Of a stretch of 64,000 nucleotides of DNA, positions 42,315 to 50,189 are shown one piece after another (the stretch's first letter is position 1; each line of letters begins with the position of its first letter). Both the position numbers and the translations under genes were made by a program. The stretch comes from Methanocorpusculum vombati (GTDB lineage: Archaea > Halobacteriota > Methanomicrobia > Methanomicrobiales > Methanocorpusculaceae): assembly GCF_026891935.1 (NCBI RefSeq), contig NZ_JAPTGC010000003.1:1-64000 (forward strand), in the 5' to 3' direction. Below the pieces are notes generated by a model that did no database searches, was not told the DNA's origin, and was given only the letters and a program-made list of their open reading frames with translations.

Positions 42315-44051
42315 TCAGATGCAGACCATAAAGATCAGCAGCGTGATCAGGAACGAAACCAGCAGCAGCAGAACCGACAGCGGCAGAAGATTCGTCACCA
42401 TCGCATTCACCGTTGCAGACAGCTGAACCGTCCTGCTCGGACCAAACACCACCACATCGCGGCACATACCCGTTGCCGAGGCAACACGCGCCGGAGACAA
42501 ATCCGCAATTGCCTCAGAAACCGCAGCAAGCAGATGCGGAAGAATCTCCTCCGCAGAAACCTCCATCCCCACCGGATTTCTGCCGGAAATCGTATTCACC
42601 ACATGGGAATCGGTCGTCATAATCTCCGCCTCCGAAACACCGGCTGCAAGCACCGCATCCCGCAGAACCTCGCGCACTCCCATATGCACATTGTTCCCGT
42701 CGAACAGCACATACGCCGTCCGCACTCCGGCGACCTCCGTCACCAGCACCAGAACACCCATATCGCCGAACCCCTGCTCGCGGGAAAACGGCAGAACCCG
42801 CTGGGCAACGCCGATGGAGAACACGGAAAGCTCCGCATCCGCCTGACGCTCCATCGCCTGCCGGGACGCGGCAATATACTCGCTGCCGGCAGGTGACGCA
42901 GGCAGCACCACCGACGTCACCTCAACCATACAGTTATGCGCATCCACAAACCCGACATTCTCATACCAGCGGTGTCCCTCGGCCATCACAATTGCCCCGA
43001 CCGCATAATCGAGATCCTCCGTCATATCCGGTGACCGCGTTGTCACCAGCAGAATCGAGTTGCCAAACCGCTGGGACAGAACAGAAACCGTCCCAAACCT
43101 GCTCCGGAACGGGAGGCCTGCAAGCGGCGCATAGGAAAGATCCGCCCGCGTCTCATCAATTGCCGCCGCAATCTTTTCGCACTCACTCTCCGACACCAGA
43201 TTAAAATCATGGGTCGCACACCCGTGCGAGATGAACACTATCTCCTGTTCCGAAAACTCATCGTGCAGATGCTTCGGATAATTTCCGCCGCCCACCTCGG
43301 ACAACGGTCCGGGATGCAGATTCGGCACCACAAACAGCACATCTTTTTTCCCCTCGCGCCGGAAAAAGAAACTCGTCTCCGGCACCGTCACCGCCTCGCC
43401 GATTGTCCGGAAATAATCCTCAAGACCTTTTGACCCGTCCGTCAGATGTGCAAGAAACGCATTGATAAACTGCATCGCAGAAATACCGTGTGCCTTGCGC
43501 AGCGGCCGGTCGAAGAGAAGCAGGAAACTGATGATCCCGACAGAAAAGATCAGAATCGACAGAACCGCCGGAACCAGATATCCGGTACCGAACAGATATA
43601 CACCGAGAATCACACCTGCAATCGTCTGCACCGCAGCAGGCAGATACATATGTACAATCCGGTAGTCGGAGATAGCCGTAAGCACCAGCAGCCGGATGGC
43701 AAGAATAAATCCGAGACCAAACACATACGCAAGCGCCGCATCCAGTACAAACCCGATCGCCATCCAGAACAGCGAAAAGATCATACACGCAAGTGCCACC
43801 AGTGCCGACCGGTTCCAGGTCAGCTTCTCTGCACCCAGCAGATCCACAAGCGGCTTTGTCAGAACCATTGCCAGAACTGCCGACACAGCAAAGACAAAGC
43901 CGTACATCATTGACCCGTGCGCCGGCGCCAGAACGTACACGACGGCATCCACGAGGATACCCAGCACCAGCATAATAATCAGCGACTGCCACCAGACCGG
44001 CGCTGAGAACAGATACTTTGAAAGATTTTCCGTTTTTGCTTCAGTAGCCAT
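42315..44051 (-). CDS. DUF2070 family membrane protein
   Basis: A 578-residue protein typical of archaeal DUF2070. There are about six N-terminal transmembrane helices (residues 18-200), a large soluble domain with conserved VVPNLHPGPLSEVGGGNYPK, IVFISHGCATHDFNLVSESE and VGFVDAHNCMVEVTSVVL, and one C-terminal helix (LPLSVLLLLVSFLITLLIFM). The ATG at 44051 is preferred to the GTG at 44063, because GGTGA sits 8 bp before it. The HPGP/HGCATHD motifs look like metal-binding or hydrolase residues. The function is not established. It is last in a run with Dph6 and a PfkB kinase. Confidence 0.88.
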   Translation of the reverse strand: MATEAKTENLSKYLFSAPVWWQSLIIMLVLGILVDAVVYVLAPAHGSMMYGFVFAVSAVLAMVLTKPLVDLLGAEKLTWNRSALVALACMIFSLFWMAIGFVLDAALAYVFGLGFILAIRLLVLTAISDYRIVHMYLPAAVQTIAGVILGVYLFGTGYLVPAVLSILIFSVGIISFLLLFDRPLRKAHGISAMQFINAFLAHLTDGSKGLEDYFRTIGEAVTVPETSFFFRREGKKDVLFVVPNLHPGPLSEVGGGNYPKHLHDEFSEQEIVFISHGCATHDFNLVSESECEKIAAAIDETRADLSYAPLAGLPFRSRFGTVSVLSQRFGNSILLVTTRSPDMTEDLDYAVGAIVMAEGHRWYENVGFVDAHNCMVEVTSVVLPASPAGSEYIAASRQAMERQADAELSVFSIGVAQRVLPFSREQGFGDMGVLVLVTEVAGVRTAYVLFDGNNVHMGVREVLRDAVLAAGVSEAEIMTTDSHVVNTISGRNPVGMEVSAEEILPHLLAAVSEAIADLSPARVASATGMCRDVVVFGPSRTVQLSATVNAMVTNLLPLSVLLLLVSFLITLLIFMVCI

Positions 44052-44059
44052 TACACATC

Positions 44060-44716
44060 TCACCAGAACCTCTCAATTGCAGCAACCCACCTGCCGCAGG
44101 AAAACTCCGTATGCCATCCCTCACACCGTATCGGCGAGGAAAAACACGGAGCATCCAGCGTCAGCGACTCATACTCTCCCCCCTCGCCGGCGATGTGGAT
44201 TCGCCGCTTTGCCGAAATACGGCAAAGCAGATTGATCATATCCGCATCGATACGTTTCCCCAGAACATTTTCTCCCAGCCCGTCTGCGGCGGTCACTACG
44301 ATCCGCACATCCATGCGTTCTGCGACCTCATGCAGAAGTGCGAGCGGATCCATGTGCCACAACGGCGCAAACATCGCAATCCCCAGCCGCTCACAGAGAA
44401 TGGCGATGCGGGAACGCTGATACTCCGACTCAATTGCACCCGCGATCACTCCTTCGATTGGCAGAGCGGCAAGTCCCTTCTCCAGATCCCGCAGCTCATC
44501 CTCCTTTTCCCCGGGTGTAGGAATCCCCACATAGGTCATGCCGCAGCGCTCGGCGATGACCGGAACCGCTGCAAGATTTGCCGAATGAAACATATAGGAG
44601 TCGGGATTATCCGGAACAACCGTCACCATATAGGACACATCCATCCCCGCATCAAGCGCCTTTTGCAGGGCGAGAATGGAATCCTTTCCCCCGGATGTCA
44701 GTGCGGCCCAGGTCAT
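44060..44716 (-). CDS. dph6: Diphthine-ammonia ligase family (Dph6)
   Basis: A 218-residue ATP-pyrophosphatase fold protein: WAALTSGGKDSILALQKALD (PP-loop at 8-13), GIPTPGEKEDEL, GVIAGAIESEYQRSRIAIL and LWHMDPLALLHEV. The family performs the last step of diphthamide formation on elongation factor 2. It directly follows the PfkB gene (no gap) and precedes DUF2070 by 8 bp, so the three are co-expressed. Confidence 0.88.
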   Translation of the reverse strand: MTWAALTSGGKDSILALQKALDAGMDVSYMVTVVPDNPDSYMFHSANLAAVPVIAERCGMTYVGIPTPGEKEDELRDLEKGLAALPIEGVIAGAIESEYQRSRIAILCERLGIAMFAPLWHMDPLALLHEVAERMDVRIVVTAADGLGENVLGKRIDADMINLLCRISAKRRIHIAGEGGEYESLTLDAPCFSSPIRCEGWHTEFSCGRWVAAIERFW

Positions 44717-45616
44717 TTACTCGCTCTTTTTCAGCGTGCCGAAGTGATCGGCGTAACGTTCGCTCATCTGTTCCCAGTCGGCAAGATTTGTCTGGGTGCC
44801 GACCTTTTCGACCGCAAATGACGAGGTTACTGCTCCTATCTTACAGCAGACCGGAAGAGAGTACCCGCGCCGGTATGCGGTAAGCAGTCCCGCACGGTAG
44901 GCGTCTCCCGCACCGGTCGGGTCCACCAGCGTCACCGGACATGCAGGAATTTCCACGGCATCACCGTTCCGGTAGAGTACACTTCCGTCCTTTCCCTTCG
45001 TGAGAATCGCAACCGGAACAGATGCGACCAGTTCCTCTTCCGTCCAGCCGAGTTTGCCGCACATGATCTCAGACTCAAAGTTGTTGCAGATAAGCATGTC
45101 AATATTTGCAAAAATATCCCGCAGATGCGTTGCGTCATAATACTTGACATCCTGTCCCGGATCAAAAGTTGCAAACTCCGCCGCCCTGGCAATCTTTGTG
45201 TTGAAGTTTGCATCACCCGTTGCCATGTGAACAAACGAAAGTGCCGGGGCTTCGGCTGTCTCAAACAGCACGCCTGCTCCCCACTCGAAGTAGGTTATCT
45301 GATCTCCTGCCGCATTGTTCACCATGAACGCGGTAGAACAGTTTTCCGCATTGGTCTGAAAGAGGCGGGTTCTAACGCCCGTCTCTTTCAGATGCCGTTC
45401 ATAGGAGCTTCCGGGGTAGTCTTTTCCGACTGCTGCAATCAGCTCGGCACATCCGCCAAGCTTGGCAATGCCTACAGCAATATTTGCAGCCCCGCCGCCA
45501 TAGTAGTTCTGCCGGTCGGTTACTTTGCAGGAAGTACCAACCGCCGGATACTCTTCCACTGCAAGGATATAGTCGTTGCAGAGGTGGCCACAGACGGAGA
45601 TTGTCGGGTCGTTCAC
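44717..45616 (-). CDS. PfkB-family sugar/nucleoside kinase
   Basis: A 299-residue ribokinase-fold enzyme: ISVCGHLCNDYILAVEEYP, GGGAANIAVGIAKLGG, and the anion-hole motif VDPTGAGDAYRAGLLTAY with catalytic Asp. Archaeal PfkB proteins include nucleoside and ADP-ribose-type kinases, so the substrate is open. The start overlaps the DUF555 stop by 4 bp. Confidence 0.85.
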   Translation of the reverse strand: MNDPTISVCGHLCNDYILAVEEYPAVGTSCKVTDRQNYYGGGAANIAVGIAKLGGCAELIAAVGKDYPGSSYERHLKETGVRTRLFQTNAENCSTAFMVNNAAGDQITYFEWGAGVLFETAEAPALSFVHMATGDANFNTKIARAAEFATFDPGQDVKYYDATHLRDIFANIDMLICNNFESEIMCGKLGWTEEELVASVPVAILTKGKDGSVLYRNGDAVEIPACPVTLVDPTGAGDAYRAGLLTAYRRGYSLPVCCKIGAVTSSFAVEKVGTQTNLADWEQMSERYADHFGTLKKSE

Positions 45617-45972
45617 TCCGTCTCCTCCCCGGTCTCGCAGGCGGTGATGCTGTAGGTTGCAAGCGGGACGTCACGGACCGCCCGGCCAATCACGGATTTT
45701 GCGATGCGTTCTGCGTGGTCCACGCCTTCGGCGTTGAACACTTTCATGGACAGCAGCAGTCCGACGATACCGGTCCGGGCAACGACCAGTGCGCTGTTGA
45801 TCTCTTCGCCGCAGTAAGGGCAGGGCATAACCAGTACATCAACGTCCACGAACTTGGCAGACGGGTGCAGGCGTTTCCCCGCTTCGCTCACGGCAATGCC
45901 GATGGCATCCTGCGTCGTCGCCACGTCCTTTACTGTCCATGCAGCTTCCAGTGTCACTCGATAGTCCGGCAT
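45613..45972 (-). CDS. DUF555 (UPF0212) protein
   Basis: A 119-residue euryarchaeal protein of the UPF0212 family: YRVTLEAAWTVKDVATTQDA, then a CPYCGEE knuckle and LVVARTGIVGLLLSMKVFNA. Its function is unknown. It lies 24 bp after the nitroreductase gene and overlaps the kinase start. Confidence 0.85.
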   Translation of the reverse strand: MPDYRVTLEAAWTVKDVATTQDAIGIAVSEAGKRLHPSAKFVDVDVLVMPCPYCGEEINSALVVARTGIVGLLLSMKVFNAEGVDHAERIAKSVIGRAVRDVPLATYSITACETGEETE

Positions 45973-45996
45973 ATATCTTATTTGTAGTATTGGTTT

Positions 45997-46524
45997 CTAC
46001 CAGATATCATAGTGAGCATGACCTTCGGGGTCCATGCGTTCCGGGCCGCGGGACGGGGCTTCACCATGACCGACGCAGAGAAGCGCTACGGGGCGGATGT
46101 GTGCGGGGAGATCCAGGATGCCTTTGACCTCGCCGTCGTCAAACGCGCCGACCCAGCAGGTATGCAGTCTGCGGGCGTGGGCGGCGAGCATCATGTAGGT
46201 TGCGGCAATGGTTGCGTCCTCAACGGCGAACATGATGCCGCGGTCACCGTATCGCGACATGGCGCGGACGTAGTTTGCACAGACGCAGAATACACAGCCC
46301 GCGTCTTTGATCTGGTGCTGGTTTCCGGCGGCATCTGCAAGCATCTCCAGCTGGCCCGGATCGGTGACGATCACGACGTCCCATGCTTCCAGGTTTCCGG
46401 CGGATGGCGCCTTGGAGGCTGCGGTCAGGAGATACTCGGCGTCATCTTCGGTGATGCATCCTTCTTCATACTCGCGGACCGAAACACGGGTTGCAAGAAA
46501 GTTCAGAAATTCAGAGGAGTCCAT
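45997..46524 (-). CDS. Nitroreductase-family flavoprotein
   Basis: A 175-residue FMN-dependent nitroreductase-fold protein: FLATRVSVREYEEGCITED, AASKAPSAGNLEAWDVVIV, and DATIAATYMMLAAHARRLHT with CWVGAF. Such proteins reduce quinones, flavins or nitro groups, or act in cofactor chemistry. It starts inside the end of the preceding small gene (14-bp overlap), indicating coupling. Confidence 0.85.
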   Translation of the reverse strand: MDSSEFLNFLATRVSVREYEEGCITEDDAEYLLTAASKAPSAGNLEAWDVVIVTDPGQLEMLADAAGNQHQIKDAGCVFCVCANYVRAMSRYGDRGIMFAVEDATIAATYMMLAAHARRLHTCWVGAFDDGEVKGILDLPAHIRPVALLCVGHGEAPSRGPERMDPEGHAHYDIW

Positions 46525-46873
46525 GACTGTGAAGCACTTCCCATGCGGCTGCGGCTGCGGTGGTGATAGGGATCATGGCCTCTCCGGCTTTTTCGGAGGC
46601 AAGACCGAACTGGTTGGACTCGGCGAGGTTCATTACCTCCTCAAGAACCCCGCAGGCTTTATTGAACTCGTCACAACCGGTAAATGCGGCGGCGGCACGG
46701 CTGTCGGCAGCGAGGGCTTCGGTGATATTGATGAGGACGCGCTTTGCACCGGCTTTCTCCTCTTTTTTGAGCGAGGGAATGGTGAGGTACTGATGCGCAA
46801 TCATCATAATGTCGAGCTTTAAACGCTCGGCAAAATGGTATTGGGTTAAGGCATCCTTGGGTTCAAGTGTCAT
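46511..46873 (-). CDS. Conserved-looking helical protein, unknown
   Basis: A 120-residue all-helical protein (ALTQYHFAERLKLDIMMIAH, KVLEEVMN-like helix LEEVMNLAESNQFGLASEKA). No motif is recognised. It overlaps the nitroreductase start, has the same codon style, and begins the sub-run ending with DUF2070. A 55-bp gap separates it from the radical SAM gene. Confidence 0.65.
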   Translation of the reverse strand: MTLEPKDALTQYHFAERLKLDIMMIAHQYLTIPSLKKEEKAGAKRVLINITEALAADSRAAAAFTGCDEFNKACGVLEEVMNLAESNQFGLASEKAGEAMIPITTAAAAAWEVLHSHGLL

Positions 46874-46928
46874 GCCTTACCAGTTTGCGCGGAGAATCAA
46901 TAAAAATGTAGTATTCGGATAATCTGAT

Positions 46929-48026
46929 TCAGTCAAACTTGGTGTGCCACGCACCGGTAACACGCCCGCTGAGAGCAAGTTTTCCGAGAGCCCGGTCCAC
47001 CGCCGGAATAACCTCGCGGGGGACGGCAGCAGCAAGCGGCGTTCCCGGCAGCGGCATCAGATAATGGACATGCACTTTGCCGGACCGGACAACATCTTTC
47101 ACGAGTGCGAGCGTTGCTTCCTCGTCCTCATCCGTTTCAAACGGAAAGCCGAAGATGACGTCCACCACCGGCTCGAGCCCTGCACTCCGGCAGGCATCCA
47201 GCGCTGCATAGACATCGTCCAGCGTATGTCCGCGCCCCATTTTTGTGAGCACCGCATTGGATCCCGACTGTGCACCGAAGTGGAGTTTGGTGTTGGCACA
47301 GTACTGCACCACGAGGTCTGCGGTTTCCTGCGTGACAAACTCCGGCCGCACCTCGCAGGGAAACGTCCCGAAGTAGAGGTTGTTGTTTGGCATGGAGGAA
47401 AGCAGCCGTTCCAGTTTCTCCACGTCAGGAGTTCTGCCGTCGGCGGAACCGTAGGCAAAGGCGTTCGGTGTAACAAAGCGGGCGTCGCGATAGTGGCTTG
47501 CCGCTTCCACAATTGCTTCGCGTGAACGGTGGTGCATCTTTGTTCCGTGCAGGCGTGGTGTCTGGCAGTAGCCGCAGTGGAACGGACAGCCCCGGGAGAT
47601 CTCCATGTAGCCCTTCATCCGGGTAAAACAGGGGAAGCCGTCCAGCCGGACGGAGTGATCGATTCTGTTTCTGCCGCCCGCTTTGGTTGCAACGCCGGGG
47701 ATGTCCGCACCGGACATCCCTGCCGCAAGAGCGGACAACAGCCGGGGAAGGGTCCGTTCCCCTTCACCGATCACCACATAGTCGGCGACTTCGGCAACCT
47801 CTTCCCAGGCGGCAGAAGCATGCGGTCCGCCGGCGATCGTGATCTGTTCGGCTACGGCTATCTCATCTTTGTACCGCGGGAACTCAACACTGTTGAGACT
47901 GTAACAGACGACATCGCCTTCCGGCGTATCGACCGGTTCAAGAATGAATCCGTAGGTCTCGCACGCTGCATACAGTGCGGCGTAACTGTTTCGTGCCGCA
48001 TGGATGTAGCGCCAGACGGCCTTCAT
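46929..48026 (-). CDS. B12-binding/radical SAM protein
   Basis: A 365-residue protein. Residues about 1-115 form a cobalamin-binding-like Rossmann domain (EQITIAGGPHASAAWEEVAE, YVVIGEGERTLPRLLSAL). The radical SAM core follows, with the cluster motif in ISRGCPFHCGYCQTPR (C-x3-C-x2-C) and FGAQSGSNAVLTKMGRGHTL. It matches the methanogen group of B12-binding/radical SAM proteins (TIGR04013-type), whose substrate is unknown. The start overlaps the stop of the phosphomevalonate dehydratase subunit by 4 bp. Confidence 0.85.
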   Translation of the reverse strand: MKAVWRYIHAARNSYAALYAACETYGFILEPVDTPEGDVVCYSLNSVEFPRYKDEIAVAEQITIAGGPHASAAWEEVAEVADYVVIGEGERTLPRLLSALAAGMSGADIPGVATKAGGRNRIDHSVRLDGFPCFTRMKGYMEISRGCPFHCGYCQTPRLHGTKMHHRSREAIVEAASHYRDARFVTPNAFAYGSADGRTPDVEKLERLLSSMPNNNLYFGTFPCEVRPEFVTQETADLVVQYCANTKLHFGAQSGSNAVLTKMGRGHTLDDVYAALDACRSAGLEPVVDVIFGFPFETDEDEEATLALVKDVVRSGKVHVHYLMPLPGTPLAAAVPREVIPAVDRALGKLALSGRVTGAWHTKFD

Positions 48027-48415
48027 TCTGCGGCGGAGACCTCGCCGGTACTGCCGTTGACGGTGACCGTGCCGGAGAGGCCGGCCACGTCGCCGTCCAG
48101 CCGGTCAACCATCGGGATGCCGGAGATGATTGCACCGATTGCGATGATGGTCTCGCATTCGGTGTTGATGATTGCTGCGGGCGCCACCTTGTTTCGTGCA
48201 AGCCCGTACATCACGTAGGAACCGACGGTGGATCCTTTGCCGTAGGGGAAGGCAAGAACTTTTCCCGCGACAGACTGTCCGTGGAGCGGGTGCTTTTCAT
48301 CGATGATGATGCCGGTTGCGGCGTCAACGCCTCCAAGGAAGGAGATGGGTGTATCGGTATAGAGAAGCTCGCCCGATCCCGTGCCTTTGGCAATGCTGCG
48401 GCCTTTCAGAGTCAT
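48023..48415 (-). CDS. Phosphomevalonate dehydratase small subunit (DUF126)
   Basis: A 130-residue aconitase-X swivel domain: GRSIAKGTGSGELLYTDTPI, SFLGGVDAATGIIIDEKHPL, FPYGKGSTVGSYVMYGLARN. With its large subunit (not in the window) it dehydrates mevalonate-5-phosphate in the archaeal mevalonate pathway, upstream of the lipid made by the GGGPS at 60341. It starts the minus-strand run. Confidence 0.88.
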   Translation of the reverse strand: MTLKGRSIAKGTGSGELLYTDTPISFLGGVDAATGIIIDEKHPLHGQSVAGKVLAFPYGKGSTVGSYVMYGLARNKVAPAAIINTECETIIAIGAIISGIPMVDRLDGDVAGLSGTVTVNGSTGEVSAAE

Positions 48416-48541
48416 AGCAGTATAATATGTGCGTCGCCGGCATTAAAGCCTCACAAAACCATTACACTCTTATATCAATACGACCGATAAATCCGGTAAC
48501 GAAAATTTCGTTTACAATCTGATCGGACAAATGGGACTGGT

Positions 48542-50071
48542 ATGAACTGGACAGTTGACACATGGATTGCCCTCTTTTTGATTGTGATGTACTTTGCCCT
48601 TCTGCTTGGCATCGGCGTCTGGGCGGCAAAGCGGATCAAAAATTCGGAGGACTACATTCTCGCCGGGAGAACGCTCGGGTTCTGGATATTTGTCCTGCTT
48701 TTGATCACCTCAATTTGCAGCGGGGTTACCCTTATCGGGGGAAGCGGTATGGGGTTCACCTACGGCTGGCCCAGCATCTGGGATCAGATCTTCGTACCGC
48801 TGTCTGCGGTGTTCTGTATTGTGTTCTTTGGATCGAAACTGAATCTGATCGGAAAGAAACAGGGCATCGTTACGCTGGAAGATTATTTTTCTCTCAGGTA
48901 CGAAAACAACCGTGAGCTTCGGACGCTGTCGGCGGTCATCGGTATTCTTGTCTCGCTGGTCTATCTCGTCGGCCAGTACACCGCCATCAGTATTGTCCTC
49001 GTCTGGCTGTTCGGGATGGAACACTGGCAGGCGCTGCTGATTGCTGCCGCCATTATCACCACCTACACTGTTCTTGGCGGTCTGTATGCGGTATCATGGA
49101 CCGGTATGGTGCAGGGTCTGATTCTCATCTTCGGCATGCTCATCTTTGCACCAATGATCGTGATGTATGCCGGGGGACTCGAACACATCAACACCGTTCT
49201 TGCCGCAATCGATCCGAACTTTGTAATGCCTGCCTTCCCGGAACGATACGCCGCATATGCCTATATCACGCCGGAGATCATCTTTTCGTTCGGGGTTCTG
49301 CTGGTGGTCGGTCTTGCCTGTGCTCCCCACGTGGTGTCCAATGTTCTTGCGGTCAGGGATGTCCGTTTCTTCCGCTGGGCACCGCTGATTGCATTTGCGG
49401 TGTATCTGACAATCTCCATGCTGGTCAGGTTTTCCGGAATGGGGGTTCGGACACTGGTTGAAGACGGCACGGTTGTCCTGCCGGATGTCGCCAATGCCGC
49501 CGACTACTCGTTTGTCTACGGTATCAGTGCGGCTGCCGGAGGGGTATTTGCGATGGGATTGTTTGCGGTAATGATTCTTGCTGCGGTCATGTCTACAACA
49601 GACCGGCTGATGCTCACGGTCGGTACGCAGTTCTCCTGGAACATCTTCAAGGTGATTCTGCGGCCGAATGCAACGGAGAAGCAGGTTATCCGGGTGAGTC
49701 AGGTTACGATGCTTGCCGCGGTGATCGTTTCCCTGCTGCTTGCCATTCATCCGCCGGAGGTTCTGGTGTTCCTGATATTTCTTGCCATCGGCCTGATCCT
49801 CGCATCCTTTGCAGTACCGCTGATTGCCGGGATGTACTGGCGCAGGGCTACAACCGCAGGGGCGATTGCCAGCATGACCGCGGGACTTGTTGCGGCGCTG
49901 TGCTTTGGCTATTATGATCAGTTTGTGGAGAAGCTGCCGATGCACTTCTCCCTCTATGCACTGCTGTTCTCCATTGCGGCAATGGTTCTTGTGAGTTTTG
50001 CCACGAAGAAAAATTCGGATGCGGCACTGGACAGCACCTACACCGGCGGGTATCTGCATCCGAAAGAATGA
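48542..50071 (+). CDS. Sodium:solute symporter family transporter
   Basis: A 509-residue membrane protein with about 13 helices. SSS-family hallmarks are GVWAAKRIKNSEDYILAGRT, TSICSGVTLIGGSGMGFTYG, GGLYAVSWTGMVQGLILIFG, and AVMSTTDRLMLTVGTQFSWN. It uses the sodium gradient to import a small solute; methanogen members often transport proline, pantothenate-like acids or acetate, but the substrate is not predictable here. The start at 48542 follows a GGGACTGG stretch. It is probably monocistronic, divergent from the DUF126 gene. Confidence 0.87.
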   Translation: MNWTVDTWIALFLIVMYFALLLGIGVWAAKRIKNSEDYILAGRTLGFWIFVLLLITSICSGVTLIGGSGMGFTYGWPSIWDQIFVPLSAVFCIVFFGSKLNLIGKKQGIVTLEDYFSLRYENNRELRTLSAVIGILVSLVYLVGQYTAISIVLVWLFGMEHWQALLIAAAIITTYTVLGGLYAVSWTGMVQGLILIFGMLIFAPMIVMYAGGLEHINTVLAAIDPNFVMPAFPERYAAYAYITPEIIFSFGVLLVVGLACAPHVVSNVLAVRDVRFFRWAPLIAFAVYLTISMLVRFSGMGVRTLVEDGTVVLPDVANAADYSFVYGISAAAGGVFAMGLFAVMILAAVMSTTDRLMLTVGTQFSWNIFKVILRPNATEKQVIRVSQVTMLAAVIVSLLLAIHPPEVLVFLIFLAIGLILASFAVPLIAGMYWRRATTAGAIASMTAGLVAALCFGYYDQFVEKLPMHFSLYALLFSIAAMVLVSFATKKNSDAALDSTYTGGYLHPKE

Positions 50072-50189
50072 GATTTCCCGTGTGCAGTTGATCCTGGCTG
50101 TTTTTCCGGGGCAAATCCCGCACATCTTTTTTCCCTACTCTCACCCACACACTCATATTTCTCCAGCCACAAACTTACAGGCACAACAC

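Noticed and set aside
46012-46566. Plus-strand frame opposite the nitroreductase
   Set aside because: The minus strand carries a complete nitroreductase with coupled neighbours; the plus frame is a shadow.
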